Shown: positions 11,001 through 21,180 of the stretch, in pieces
Layout of the letters: the number at the start of each line of letters is the position of its first letter
Numbering within the stretch: position 1 is the first letter of the stretch
Origin: Zizania palustris
Taxonomy: Eukaryota; Streptophyta; Magnoliopsida; Poales; Poaceae
NCBI GenBank assembly: GCA_019279435.1
Contig: JAAALK010000079.1
Span: 78,914,029-78,978,028 of the forward strand
DNA: 64,000 bases
Reading direction: 5' to 3'
The notes under the pieces: generated by a model
The model's input: only the letters and a program-made list of their open reading frames with translations
What the model was told of the DNA's origin: nothing
The model's database searches: none
Program-made: the position numbers and the translations under genes

Positions 11001-12602
11001 GGGCAAGAACACCAAGCTGAGTTGTTGGTGATGGACATAGAGGAGCCGACTTCTTTCCAGGAGGCTTATGAGCATGCTCCCTGGCGAAAAGCAATGCAGA
11101 CTGAGATGGATGCAATAGAAGAAAATGGGACATGGCATCTAACAGAAGCTCCTGCAGGGCACCGTCCAATCGGTTTGAAATGGGTATTCAAGACTAAGAA
11201 AGATGCAACAGGCAAGGTTATCAAACACAAAGCTAGACTCGTGGCAAAGGGGTATGTGCAACAGCAAGGAGTGGACTTTGACGAAGTGTTTGCGCCAGTG
11301 GCAAGACTTGAGTCAGTTCGGCTCTTGCTAGCATATGCAGCAGGACAAGGCTGGTCCATACATCATATGGACGTAAAGTCCGCTTTCCTCAATGGAGAAC
11401 TCCAAGAAGAGGTGTATGTTACACAGCCACCGGGATTCACTGTAGCCGGAGATGAAGACAAGGTACTGCGCCTGTCGAAGGCACTGTATGGGTTACGCCA
11501 GGCTCCCCGAGCGTGGTATGCCAAGTTAGATGCAGCACTGTTGGGACTTGGATTTCATCGCAGTGAGTCTGAACATGCTGTGTACATGCGTGGGGGAGGA
11601 CTTCATAATCAGCACAAGCTCATAGTCGGAGTGTATGTGGATGACCTTATTATTACTGGTGTTGACATCACAGAGCTCAAGCAGTTCAAGAAAGAGATGC
11701 AGAACACATTTCAGATGGCTGATCTGGGTCTGTTGAATTATTACCTTGGCCTAGAAGTGAGGCAAGATGGCAGTGGGGTATCTGTGAATCAAAAGGCATA
11801 CGCATTGAAGATTCTAGCAACAGCAGGGATGGAAGGTTGCAATCCGAGCTCAACCCCGATGGAAAATCGACTGAAACTAAGTAAGTCAAGTACAGCTCCT
11901 CTTATTGATCCTACTCAGTATAGAAGAATTGTTGGTGCTTTGAGGTACTTGGTGAACACTAGGCCGGATTTGGCGTATGCTGTTGGCTATGTTAGCAGAT
12001 TTATGGAGAAGCCCACTGTAGAGCACTTAATGGCTGTTAAAAGAGTGCTTCGGTATATAGCTGGGACTGCAGATTTTGGCTGTCACTACGGGAGAAGGAA
12101 GGGTCCAGGAAAACTGATCGGCTATAGTGATAGTGATTTAGCCGGGGACGTTGATACACGCCAGAGTACCACGGGAGTACTATTCTTCTTGCATGACAGT
12201 TTGATTACCTGGCAGTCTCAAAAACAGCGGGTGGTGGCCCTCTCTAGCTGTGAAGCAGAGTATGTCGCGGCAGCCACAGCGGCGTGTCAAGGCATTTGGC
12301 TAAGCAGGCTGCTGGAGGAGTTCCAAGGGGAAGAGGAAGCTAACCCCTTCACATTGAGAATTGATAATCAGTCAGCCATCCAACTGAGTCGTAACCCAGT
12401 GTTTCACGACCGCAGCAAACATATTGATACCAAGTATCACTTCATCAGGCAGTGTGTGGAGGAAAACAGGGTGAGGGTGGAGCATGTCAACACCAACAAC
12501 CAGCTGGCTGACATATTAACAAAGTCACTTGGACGTGATCGCTTTGTCGAGTTACGTACAAAACTTGGCATAGCCAAGGTGGAAGAGGTACGTCAAGCTT
12601 AG
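8001..12602 (+). CDS. Copia Gag-Pol polyprotein, intact
   Basis: A 1,533-residue polyprotein from ATG 8001. The upstream in-frame GTG at 7968 overlaps the primer site and is not the start. In order: gag (NYNDWSLLMKIKLEARLLW near residue 55); zinc knuckle CRACGKTGHWAREC (from about 298); an Ala/Pro-rich repeated linker (about 345-430); aspartic protease DTGASNH (about 484); integrase zinc region (H..H...C..C about 615-650) and catalytic core D, D, E in HGDICGP, TDRGGEF and NGVVERRNQ (about 679-777); reverse transcriptase with YVDD at about 1212; and RNase H (SDSDLAG, SSCEAEY, then DNQSAI, about 1375-1480). All catalytic residues seen are present and there are no stops. It copies the element RNA and integrates the DNA. 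Confidence 0.96.
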   Translation: MASGSGRSVTPSGDAHRSRSVSRRPRGGRGGGDRVVVERVVEKVASAGPANYTLLTKTNYNDWSLLMKIKLEARLLWEAIDPGNVDTQVDRMALDAICSAVPPEMISTLATKSTAREAWESVKIMRIGGERVRKASAQKLRRDYEQMGFRDGESVEDFAMRLTSLTNQLATLGDPESTEKIVAKYLRVARPRYRQLVVSIETLLDISSLSVEEVTARLKAVEDDGLVTGNREGGDKLYLTEEEWLERFKQKDPDSRRRGSGSSGSGGRGKKNSGKKNSANSDFTGERTGPPSRGKDKCRACGKTGHWARECRSRPKREEQAHVAEDNEPTLALAYTEGVALGVSAAHRVAVLAEPQSSPRAAVLAEPPPTTAHGTEPAGPQRRPPATARATEPAGPQRPPPATSRAAVLGEPPLATARAAVLAEPQCPPPVREGIASGAPASSQATVLAEKRSSHTVSLAPVKEEAYTAVDRAEKTSPQRWIFDTGASNHMTGNRDAFADLDTGVVGKVRFGDGSVVQIEGCGTVLLACKNGEHWVLGNTYYIPKLTANIVSCGQLDESGFKIHIEEGFMRIRDEQLRLLVKIRRGPGRLFVLDIDLARPVCLAACTGEDAWRWHERFAHINFAALRKMGREGLVRGLPPLSQVEQLCEACLAGKHRRTPFSQQALRRATEVLELVHGDICGPITPVTPSGNRYFLLLVDDFSRYMWVVLLPTKDGAPAAIKKVQAAAERKSGKKLLALRTDRGGEFTATHFNDYFAELGVQRQLTAPYSPPQNGVVERRNQTVVGAARCMLKGKNLPAIFWGEAVMAAVYVLNRSSSKGAGGRTPYELWTGSTPSVHHLRTFGCVAHVKDTRPHLRKLDDRSKPMIFVGYEAGSMAYRAYDPTTRRLHVTRDVVFDEETKWNWDSNKVDSEFIIEYVAAEHPEVVLTRPDERLPPEARDASPNLASPVQEHVLPGPAVVHVSPPGGMEDGLDADQEEEAPLRFRTLQNIEEAGPALGLMGQEHQAELLVMDIEEPTSFQEAYEHAPWRKAMQTEMDAIEENGTWHLTEAPAGHRPIGLKWVFKTKKDATGKVIKHKARLVAKGYVQQQGVDFDEVFAPVARLESVRLLLAYAAGQGWSIHHMDVKSAFLNGELQEEVYVTQPPGFTVAGDEDKVLRLSKALYGLRQAPRAWYAKLDAALLGLGFHRSESEHAVYMRGGGLHNQHKLIVGVYVDDLIITGVDITELKQFKKEMQNTFQMADLGLLNYYLGLEVRQDGSGVSVNQKAYALKILATAGMEGCNPSSTPMENRLKLSKSSTAPLIDPTQYRRIVGALRYLVNTRPDLAYAVGYVSRFMEKPTVEHLMAVKRVLRYIAGTADFGCHYGRRKGPGKLIGYSDSDLAGDVDTRQSTTGVLFFLHDSLITWQSQKQRVVALSSCEAEYVAAATAACQGIWLSRLLEEFQGEEEANPFTLRIDNQSAIQLSRNPVFHDRSKHIDTKYHFIRQCVEENRVRVEHVNTNNQLADILTKSLGRDRFVELRTKLGIAKVEEVRQA

Positions 12603-12612
12603 GGGGGAGAAT
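12601..12612 (+). other. Polypurine tract of the Copia element
   Basis: AGGGGGGAGAAT sits immediately before the 3' LTR and overlaps the stop codon region of the polyprotein. It is the expected plus-strand primer. Confidence 0.85.
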
Positions 12613-12949
12613 TGTTATCATAAGTCTTGGCGTACTGTTGCATGGCATGTAGTCTGTTAGGTTTATCTATTCTTCAGCAAATAATGCGCATGAGGACCGA
12701 TTCTTGTGGTTGCCATGCTGAACGTTAGGACATGCCGAGTTTAACTCTGGTTTTCTGGCTGTGCGCGCATTCTGCGTTGTAGTGGCACAGCATGCATCAT
12801 GTTTGTTTTGCATCACAATAAGAGGAAGGAATGAAACCAGAAAACGCTGCAGCTTTTGTACGCAGCACCAAAAATTACTTTGTCCCTTGATTCGTTCAGT
12901 TCGTTCACAACGTTCTTTGCTCGCCGGAAGATTGGTCCTAGACCTAACA
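12613..12949 (+). repeat. 3' LTR of the Copia element
   Basis: 337 bp, same length and sequence by eye as 7630-7966, followed by the AGGCG target duplication at 12950-12954. Confidence 0.97.
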
Positions 12950-12954
12950 AGGCG

Positions 12955-13120
12955 CAGCCCACAGTCCATCGTCGCCGCCATCATCTACATGGTGTTGCAG
13001 CGGACAGGCGCCAACAAATCCATCAGCGATGTGTCGACGGCCACCGGCGTCGCCGAGGCAACCATCAAGGAGACCTGCAAGGAATTGAGCAAGCATACCG
13101 AGCTGCTATTCTCCTCCTAA
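12955..13120 (+). pseudogene. TFIIB-like gene, C-terminal part after the Copia insertion
   Basis: This is the continuation of the second cyclin fold (SPQSIVAAIIYMVLQRTG, then ISDVSTATGVAEATIKETCK) characteristic of TFIIB. It is in the same frame as 7517-7629 if the Copia element and one copy of the five-base duplication AGGCG are removed. It ends with TAA at 13118-13120 after HTELLFSS, slightly shorter than usual TFIIB tails. Without the upstream part it has no promoter of its own, so it is unlikely to be expressed as a functional factor. Confidence 0.75.
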
Positions 13121-13986
13121 TTAAGCGGATCATGCGGATGGATGACGTACGTGCTCTTTAATTTTTCGTTTCTTGGTGCAATTAATCTGTTCTTAATTCG
13201 TTATATTGGCATGTGCTGCATTCCAATGTATGTCGAATTATTATTATTTGAATAAATGCCAGATGAACTAAATTACGTGTGTGTATATATATGCATGTAT
13301 CGTACATGCATGTGGTTGTCTGAATGTGCAGTACTGTTTTTAGTGATGACGTGTACGTCCAACTAACCATGTTATACAAGTAATTTCGTTTAGTTACATA
13401 GCTCAGTCACTCACCGGTTGAAAAGAGAAATAATAGGTTTAGTCACAATAATAAACAATAAACTGAATACCATCGTATATGAGATGTACCAAGAAAACAA
13501 TAATTTAAATAACCATCTGACCAACCAACATTTCAATTATATAAGTTGAGACTGAACAAGTAAATGTTAATGACACATAACACATAATAGAGTGCTACTT
13601 TTTCTCAGCCATGGCTACATATAAATCTGCAAACTATAATTCAGACAATAAAATGAGTAGCATATATTAGTGCACATCAAACCAATTGGAATCTTTTTAT
13701 ACGAGAGTGCTGTTTGCATAAAAAATAGATTTAACCTTTCTTAAACTAGTGCTAGAACATGAAGTACCAGCAGGAGTAGAAAGAATCTTCAGCCTCAGAA
13801 TGTTACCAGTATTTCTTCATGATATAAGTAGACATCTCAAAACTCAGTCAAGCTATTGTGCTACTTTTAACCTATTTTACTTTAGGGCAACAATACACGA
13901 GACACAACGAATTGAATTGTCCTAATGGATTAAAATCCATATTATGCTCAATTTCCTACATTCCTCATTCAAAATCACACTCGGGC
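13121..13986. other. Intergenic sequence downstream of TFIIB-like gene
   Basis: AT-rich sequence with no ORF of note, no LTR ends and no terminal inverted repeats. It probably includes the 3' UTR of the TFIIB-like gene. Nothing else is seen. Confidence 0.5.
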
Positions 13987-14739
13987 TGTTAGAGATATAT
14001 GCTGAATATAGGTGTTTAATCTGGTTACAAATAGACTTTGAGTTGTATTAGGGATATAATTAGAGTCCTTGTCTAATACTCTATCTATGGGGCTATATAT
14101 ATAGATGGCCAACCCTGTTATGTAACCACCAAGAGATCTAGACAACCTAGGTGATCGGTTTGGGTGGCGGCATTGTCGCGGTGTGTCCGGATGTCAGTGT
14201 AGGCACCGTTTTATGGGGAGGAGCGTCCGTAGTCATGCCCTAGAGTCGTAAGACTTTGTTACCAAAATATCGTGCTTCGGTCACTACAAGAAAATAGAAA
14301 ATTTTCGTCGGCTAAAGCCGACGGAAGTTAGCTCGATACCGACGGAAGAAGCTAACTTCCGTCGGAAAAATGCTAACTTCCATCGGCATTTGGCCGATGG
14401 AAGTGTTTCGACGGAAGTTGGCTAACTTCCATCGGCCGCCGACTGAAGTTCTAACTTCCGTCGACCATGCCTAGCCGACGGAAGTTATCGGGACATTCTG
14501 CCACGTCGGGAAAAAAACATAACTTCCGTCGGCCAAACATTAGCCGACGGAAGTTACATGCCAATAACTTCCGTCGGCTAATGTTTGGCCGACAAAAGTT
14601 ATAGTTTTTTTTGCTTTTTTCTATACTGTACATTCTATCATATTACATCCTCAAATTTTTGTTATATTTCCAATTACATGTTCAAGTACACTTCAGCATA
14701 ACAGATTTTACATCAAAATATCAATCAATTGTTTCTGTG

Positions 14740-14762
14740 TTATTATTATTATTATTATTATA
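14740..14762. repeat. (TTA)n microsatellite
   Basis: About seven TTA units inside the CACTA element. No function is suggested. Confidence 0.9.
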
Positions 14763-15400
14763 AATCAAACTGCTGTCAAATAAAGAGATTGGACAGTAAT
14801 ACATTCCGATGACATGTTCAAGTACATTCCAGCATAACAGATTTCACGTCCAAATATCAAACTACAGAAAGAGAAGTAAATGAATCTACTCACTATAGAA
14901 AACATAATCAATGAACTTTCAGCTAATTTTCTAACCCCAATGCCATCTCCTCTTAAGTCTTTTAGCTCCTTCTCCCTCAGTTTTCTGAGCGCCCAGGAGA
15001 CGTTTCAGATAGTAAATATGGCTTCATCAGGTGATTTAAATAGCATAGAATTAGTTCAGCTTCAAATATTACAAATACAAAATTGAAAAATGAATAAAGG
15101 GAGACACATAGAATCATCAAATAAAGAAAATAAGGAATACATGTGCATAAGGACAGCGTATTCAATGCAATGTCTATTTATCCTTGAGTTACCAAGCTGT
15201 TATGTCTTTTGTTGCCAAAACTTTTATCTCGTTGAGACAAATGTGCTCCCAAATTTAGTCAACAGGGGGAAAGCCTGATAAGTGATAAGAGATAACTAGT
15301 AAGTCAAAAACAGTAAGACAGGAAGCTAAACAGTCCAGTATAAATCAAGAGCGCAGCATCAATTTTCCCAGAGTACTTGTTTACAAATAAACAATGAGTT

Positions 15401-15490
15401 ACCCATTCATCCATTCACTTCTACAATGAAACCATTCGTCCATTCACTTCTACAAAGAAAACATTCATCCATTCTCTTCTACAAAGAAAC
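15401..15490. repeat. 30 bp tandem repeat, three units, inside CACTA
   Basis: Three head-to-tail units with the core CATTC.TCCATTC.CTTCTACAA, period 30, differing at a few bases. They are distinct from the subterminal CCGTCGG repeats. Confidence 0.85.
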
Positions 15491-16818
15491 CACCAAAAAA
15501 CACTCAACAAAAATATCAAATCAAAGTGATTGCAATATTTTTAGTGCATGTCTTTGATACACAGAGAGCATATCTTCAATTATGTAAAGAGAAAAATGAA
15601 ACATACATGAGGTAGGAGTGGTTAGATTCCCCTTTTAACACATAAAAGCAAGGTTACTAAAGTACTAATTAAGGCATTACGTTTGAACCCCATGCAAATT
15701 GTTTAGAGGCCCCTTCCATAACAAACTGCAGAACTGATCTTACAGGCCAAATAGAACATACTTAGAAACGAAACAATAAGTTTCTCAATTGAGGCCACCA
15801 ACAAACTTTGCAGTTCTTCAAATAGTAAAGCACACTCTCATTCTCATTAGCTCTGCATCATAGGTTATTATGCAAGAACAACTACTCTGAACCTACTCGT
15901 TTTAAGTATAACATGAATTTGGTTTTTTTCTGCAGCATATCCTTTTTTGCTGAATAGCATCTCAACACCTCATAGCTTCCACCCTAATAGGATAAAAGTC
16001 TTCATGGCAGTTTCATATGCAACTATACTTGACTACTTGTATCCACTCTTACACCACGAGCCATAGGAGTTCACGACCAGAAATTCCACAAAGACAAAAT
16101 TCAAGGGTTGAAACCAAGCAGACGATAACAACACATACCGGTGGAGGTGCCAATCGGCATCCAGGAGGTCCCTGCAGTGGCGTAACATGATCGCCATGCC
16201 CCATGCCCACATGGCCACACGGCCCTCACGAAGGGTTCAACGTCGTCTGAGAAGGAACAAATGCACCATCAGAAATCACAACCACAAAAAAACTAGGGTT
16301 CAGGATGACTGGGATCTGAGACACGCCTACGCATGGTGGGCAGGAGGGCGAGGCGGGGAGGCGTGAGAGGTGCGGAGGCGGACCGTGGAGGCGGGCGAGA
16401 GGCGGGGAGGTGGGTGGTGGGCGGGAGGGCGAGGATGGGGAGGCGCGCGGCGGTGAGGCACGGAGGGAGTCTGGAAAAACCTAGACGCACCGGGGGAAAA
16501 TAGGGCGCGCCGCTGATTTGGGGAAAAAATATCTTCCGTCGGCTGAGGAGTGGGCTGACGGAAGTTAAGGTTTTCTTTCGTCGGCCCATAAAACCGATGG
16601 AAGTTATGGTTAACTTTCGTCAGCTCGATCTGGCTGTTGGAAATTCGTTTTCTTTCGTCGGTTTTACCAAAAGCCGATGGAAGTTAATTTAGCCGACGAA
16701 AATGTTCTGTTTTCTTGTAGTGGGTGTTGTCTTTTTGGTGTGATTTTCTCATGGCGTCTTTGATCTTATTAGTTCCGCTGCGTTAGGCCATACAGGCCTG
16801 ATTTTCGTAACACTAACA

Positions 16819-17279
16819 ACGAAAAGTGTCTTATATTCTAGTTCTAGTTTCCTATAAAAACATGTTAATTTCGTCTTCCCTTGTTTTCATACAAGGCTAC
16901 AATCATTCTCAATAACTATACTTTGTTTATTTAAAATTAGAACCTAGCTTATTCTTGTTCTTTTAAGTCTTTGTTCATTTATCTCTACTAAAGAGAAATT
17001 TTAGACTGTCGCTGCTTCCTGCTAACCTGACAGTGAAAACACCATGAAATGTGTCAACACATCTAACACACACAATAATCAGCAGGATAAGGTGATGCCA
17101 ACATACATCTTGCACAAATAAAACTAAATTTCAAGATTGGTGAATCATAAGAAAATCAACAAGATCCAGTTTCCCGCGCATAATATCTCCAGCTTCATAA
17201 TGTACATAAAGCAGGTGATTTTAACTTTGACTAAGTACATCCTACGAACTGATACGGGAAATCAGATGAACCGACTCAC
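16819..17279. other. No gene recognised; possible intron sequence
   Basis: AT-rich sequence lying just downstream (minus strand) of the candidate exon at 17280-17323. It could be the next intron of that gene. A weak acceptor-like TTCACTGTCAG is read on the minus strand around 17025-17035, with no convincing exon after it. Confidence 0.35.
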
Positions 17280-17604
17280 CTGTTCCTTCTGCATATTTAT
17301 CGGCTGACCCGTCGCGACCATCACTACAGCTCATGTCAAGAAATCAATTTCATCAGTCAGTGCAGGCACGTATCAAACTAGCTACCAACAAAATAGGGCG
17401 GAAAGGGGGGAAAAGGGCACGATCCCAGGGGGTGCAAAGAAGGCAGAAATGCGAACTCACCTTATCAAACTAGACCAAGAGCGAATCAGGGAAAGGTGGG
17501 ACGAAGGTCCGACGCGGCCGGGTTGGGATGCCGACGGCGATCTCAGGTCTCAGGTTCTCAGCAGAACACGCCTAGGGTTCCTGTGCCTTCGTTGATTGAG
17601 ATCC
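17280..17604 (-). pseudogene. 5' exons of an unidentified minus-strand gene, possibly Tim10-like, truncated
   Basis: Read on the minus strand, 17604-17461 looks like a 5' UTR exon ending AAG before GTGAGTTCGC. An intron follows to CTGTAG, then a short exon 17323-17280 with ATG at 17321 and 14 codons (MVATGQPINMQKEQ) ending CAG before GTGAGTCGG. Both donors are near-consensus. The peptide resembles the N-terminus of plant mitochondrial Tim10 chaperones (ends in a KEQ block before the first helix), but this is too short to be sure and no later exon is seen. A gypsy LTR (17605-17943) abuts the promoter side. Confidence 0.3.
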
Positions 17605-17943
17605 TGTCACAACACTAAAATATTCAGAGTTTAAGTTGAGACAAATATTCAGAAAATGGAGTTTGAACAACACGTTCTCGGTTCTAATTATAAGCTATCA
17701 GTTAGGCTACATAATGAATCCACCAACTTTCTTCCTCCATTGCATTGCATCCAATTATATAGCTGGAATAATTCAAAATTACAGCAAAGTGTATAGACAA
17801 ATTAAAGTGCTTTTACAGCCTTTGGCTAAAGAAAAACATAAAGCAACAAGCACGGACAAAAAAATAACATCTTTTCTCTCCCTCAATCTCTTCTACTAAA
17901 TATTTGTGAGCTTCTCTTTTCTAAAACAAACTTGGTTCTAACA
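17605..17943 (-). repeat. LTR (3') of a degraded minus-strand gypsy element
   Basis: This 339 bp block begins TGTCACAAC and ends GGTTCTAACA in window orientation (TG...CA on the minus strand). It lies directly next to the C-terminal end of a gypsy integrase, as a 3' LTR should. The sequence GATCC precedes it (17600-17604). The partner LTR is not found in the window. Confidence 0.6.
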
Positions 17944-19205
17944 ATACCACCCCGGCAAGCTTCAACTTGCCCTCAAGGTGAGAAGTCTGAGAACGTTCAC
18001 CTTATAAATAGAACATCCTCCCAAGTAGATTCAACTATAGTCATGTTTTGCCAATAAATCAGCCATTGTTCAACATGTTCTTCCCTCCTTAGTATTACCC
18101 TGTGATCAAGTATCGTTAGTGGTACAATCTTCATCCTACCGTCCTCATTCATCGGAGGCGATCCTGACATTGGAACTGCACCACATGTTTAATTTCTTCA
18201 ATTGACTCACATGGAATACATGATGTATCCCCGCTGTCTCTGAAAATTGTAGTTTATAAGCCACATTGCCAATCTTTTGAATAATTTTGAATGTACCATA
18301 ATATTTGGATCAGAGTTTGAGGGATCCTCTCAGCCCAAAAGCATTTTGTCTATAAGGTTGCATCTTCAAGTAGACCATATCTCCATTCTTGAATGTTCTT
18401 TCAGTTCTTTGTCTGTCAGCAAATTTCTTGATTCTCTCCTAGATAGTATGCAAGCTCTCCATCTTAGCAAACACTTCTTCCTTCTATTGTATCATGATTC
18501 TCGCTTCTTCAGACACATTACATGGGATTGAAAATTCACCAACTTGTGGGTATGGATAACTATACAGTGCTTCAAAGGGTGATATTTGTCAAGAAGTATG
18601 ATATGTGCTATTGTACCACTATTCCGCTAGAGATAGCCAATTCATCCAAGACCTTGGTTCCTTCAAAACCATGCTCCTCAAATATGCTTCCAAACATTGG
18701 TTCACTCTCTTAGTCTATCCATCAGTTTAAGGATGGTGGCAGTACTGAATTTCAGTGTAACATTTAACTTGGTAAAAATCTCAGTGAACAAGTGGCTAGT
18801 GAATATTCTACTATGGAAATAGGTAGGCCATGCAACTTATAGATGTTATCTATAAAAACCTCTACCACATCATTGATTGTATAAGGGTGAGACATTGTAA
18901 TAAAGTGTGCATATTTAGTGAATCGATCAACAACCACTAGCACCACTTCTTTCCCCCTTGATTTAGGTAATTCCTCCATAAAATCCATGGACAAATGTGT
19001 CCAGGCCATGTCAGGAATCTCCAACGTGTCCAATAGTTTAGAAATATGTAGATGTTCAGACTTAGTAAAATAAATTGGACATTCATATACCCATGTATTC
19101 AGATCTCTCTTTAGACCATCGTAGTGAAAGAGCTTTTTCAGCCTTTGGTAAGTGGCCTGAATACTTGAGTGCCCCCTAAAAATAGAAGCATGAAAATTAT
19201 TGACA
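17944..19205 (-). pseudogene. Gypsy (chromovirus-type) integrase remnant
   Basis: On the minus strand an integrase core is clear at 19033-18764: MAWTHLSMDFMEELPKSRG then VVVDRFTKYAHFI and INDVVEVFIDNIYKLHGLP. These carry the first catalytic Asp region and the typical DRFTKYAHF block. Downstream sequence to 17944 is interrupted by stops but ends with a Leu/Gly/Lys tail (EGKLKLAGVVL) next to the LTR. The N-terminal domains, reverse transcriptase, protease and gag are absent. Homology fades near 19205. Confidence 0.7.
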
Positions 19206-20479
19206 CTAGCTTCAGCTCCTCATATATATAGTAGTGAGACATAAAAAATCATAGTAAATATGCATCAAATGTGTGCGACTGTTTACTGATAAGAAATATT
19301 ATCCGGTACCTAACATGTATAAAAAAATATACATCCAAGAATAATGCCCTCGACATACATGAAACATTCTTTCTAAATATAAATGAATGACAACCTCTCT
19401 GCATAGTGGCATGGAATATAAATGAAGATATGATCATATCACCTATATTAAGAAATATCATACTAGTATGACATCGAACAAAATAAATATATATAATAAA
19501 AACATAGAATATATGTCTCATCATGGTATGAGATATCATATTTATCATCATGATTGCACACGTAATATAAATAATTATATAGATACACACATATATAAAA
19601 TAAATAATATATGCAATGATAATGTCTCTCTAAATATAATATTTATCGGTATGGCACTAAACACATGTCGTTAAAAGATATGCAACAATAAAAATATAAT
19701 ATTTATGGGTACGACACCATACACGCATGTCCAAAAAAGTGTACATATGCAATGATAAAAAAATAAGTATGCATCAGGCCATGTAAAACATTACGCTCCA
19801 AATCTTCATTAATAAAAGGACACTGATATCATATCTCAAAGAAAACATATATTGTGAGATGAAAATTATACAGTTAGCTTCAACACGTATCTTTAAATTA
19901 AAAAGAAGATATATATATATATACACACACACAAAGATAAATAATTTACAAATAAGATTGATCACATATTTTTACGGATGTCAACCACATATTTGAACAA
20001 TAAATATAATTAAATAAAAAATAAATATAATTAATAGAGAGATGCTTTTGACCAAGTCATAAAAGTTACTATATATATTTTGCATGCACAGTGTAGTGTG
20101 GGACAGCTTTTTTTCCCGTGACAGCATGTGCAGGAATTGGAGCTTGCATGTAATTCTGCTATTAAAAAAAGAGAAGAAAAGAAATGGAGACATGAGTATA
20201 CAGATCCCCACGTACAAACGCAAGTTCCACTTTTTTTTTTTGCATGCACATTTATTTTGTTCCACGTACAGGTCGGGTCCCCGCAGACCTGCTTTTATAT
20301 TTTAAAACACATATTGGAAACCCGATAGCCGTCTTTACTGCCGCAAGTTGGGGAGCCGGGACGACAACACGGTGGGTATAAGTCATTGGTTTAGTGGTTG
20401 AGGTCTTGAGGATTGCTAGGATTTTTTTGTATCATCACATATTCGATATTTGGGCTACACATATTGCGTTTTTTCTCCT
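19206..20479. other. AT-rich non-coding stretch
   Basis: No coding sequence and no transposon ends recognised. Two similar stretches about 66 bp apart (near 19620 and 19686, sharing AAATATAATATTTAT) suggest old local duplication. Confidence 0.4.
19909..19934. repeat. (AT)n(AC)n microsatellite
   Basis: About eight AT units pass into five AC units. Simple sequence. Confidence 0.85.
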
Positions 20480-20643
20480 AAGTCGGGGATCCGCGGGTCA
20501 AAAAATAAACTCGGACCCGCCCCCACTCTTATACGGGGCCCCGACTCGGCAGACCCGCGGGGGAAAAATTGGCCCCGACCCCGGCCCCGTAGGGGCGGGT
20601 CCCCGGCGGGTCCCCGGACCCATCGGGTGTATTGCCACCCCTA
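20480..20643 (-). mobile_element. GC-rich hAT-like MITE end (tentative)
   Basis: Read on the minus strand the block starts TAGGGGTGGCAATACACC and is followed by repeated GGGTCCCCGGC motifs, the style of grass hAT-type MITEs that begin TAGGGGTGGC. The opposite end and an eight-base target duplication were not found, so the left limit is approximate. Confidence 0.35.
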
Positions 20644-21145
20644 CTGCTGCAGGAAGAGCACACACTGCTGCGGAGGAAACACGCACCGGAGAGCGAGTGA
20701 CCGCGGACGAGGGAAGAAAGAAGATTGCTCTTCTCAATCTTCTCAAATCCAAGCACACAAAAATCAAGGAATCACAAGAACAAGAAAGGAGGGTTGCTAA
20801 GGTATAGAAACACAAAAGCCTTCATGTAGAAAATTACTGCACTTTAATACTGCATGCATGGATTAGTAGTGGATGTTTGGGCTTGCAAAAATAGTGGCGT
20901 ATGTGCGCATGAATACAGGGCATTTGTTGCCCAGCTAGCTACTAATAAATGGGTGCTCGGTGTGTTGCGAGGTCAAACAAGGAATCTAGGTGGTGAAGCT
21001 GCTGTTTGTCAGCTTAAGTTCATAGAAGCAAAGCTCCAGTGTATATCATTGGAGGGGTGTTTGTCGCCACAAATATCTGTGTTTTCTTGTACTTTCTTTT
21101 TGTGTTTATTCCTTGAGTTCTTGTGAGTTCTTGGGATTTCTAACA
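20644..21145 (+). repeat. Copia 5' LTR, right portion
   Basis: The sequence ends GGGATTTCTAACA at 21145, two bases before a tRNA-Met primer site, so this is the 3' part of a 5' LTR. The left edge is not defined and the start given is approximate. No second copy of this LTR occurs in the window. Confidence 0.5.
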
Positions 21146-21147
21146 AT

Positions 21148-21159
21148 TGGTATTAGAGC
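21148..21159 (+). other. Primer-binding site, tRNA-Met type (one mismatch)
   Basis: TGGTATTAGAGC, one transition from the usual TGGTATCAGAGC, located between the LTR end and the gag ATG at 21181. Confidence 0.75.
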
Positions 21160-21180
21160 CTCAAGATCTTGCTTGTGGCC

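Larger units (their letters stand above)
7630..12949 (+). mobile_element. Full-length, apparently intact Ty1/copia LTR retrotransposon inserted in the TFIIB-like gene
   Basis: This 5,320 bp element has 337 bp LTRs at both ends that look identical base for base, with ends TGTTATC...CCTAACA. It is flanked by a perfect five-base target duplication AGGCG (7625-7629 and 12950-12954). It has a tRNA-Met primer site at 7969-7980, a polypurine tract at 12601-12612 and one uninterrupted polyprotein ORF. All parts needed for autonomous movement are visible. The identical LTRs imply very recent insertion. The lineage within Copia is not certain (Tork-like protease and integrase wording). Confidence 0.96.
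14282..16722. mobile_element. Non-autonomous CACTA (En/Spm) transposon
   Basis: This 2,441 bp element starts CACTACAAGAAAATAGAAAA and ends with the inverted counterpart TTCTGTTTTCTTGTAGTG. It is flanked by the three-base duplication GGT (14279-14281 and 16723-16725), exactly as CACTA elements make. Subterminal regions (14300-14600 and 16530-16700) are packed with direct and inverted copies of AACTTCCGTCGGC, the presumed transposase binding repeats. No transposase ORF is present. A GC-rich block at 16290-16510 on the minus strand resembles a 5' leader exon, so a short transcript is possible. It must move with a transposase from elsewhere. Confidence 0.9.
13987..16818 (+). repeat. Probable solo LTR split by a CACTA element
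   Basis: Left part 13987-14281 starts TGTTAGAGATATATG and contains a TATA-rich stretch (CTATATATATAGA, 14092-14104) with a leader after it. Right part 16726-16818 ends CGTAACACTAACA. The TGTTAG/CTAACA ends, the TATA signal and the short size fit a Copia-type LTR without internal region. No matching target duplication is seen (CGGGC left, ACGAA right), so the exact end (16812 or 16818) and solo status are uncertain. Confidence 0.5.

Noticed and set aside
20394..20815. Plus- and minus-strand ORFs around 20400-20815
   Set aside because: They arise from the GC-rich GGGTCCCC repeat block of a probable MITE and have no coherent domain.
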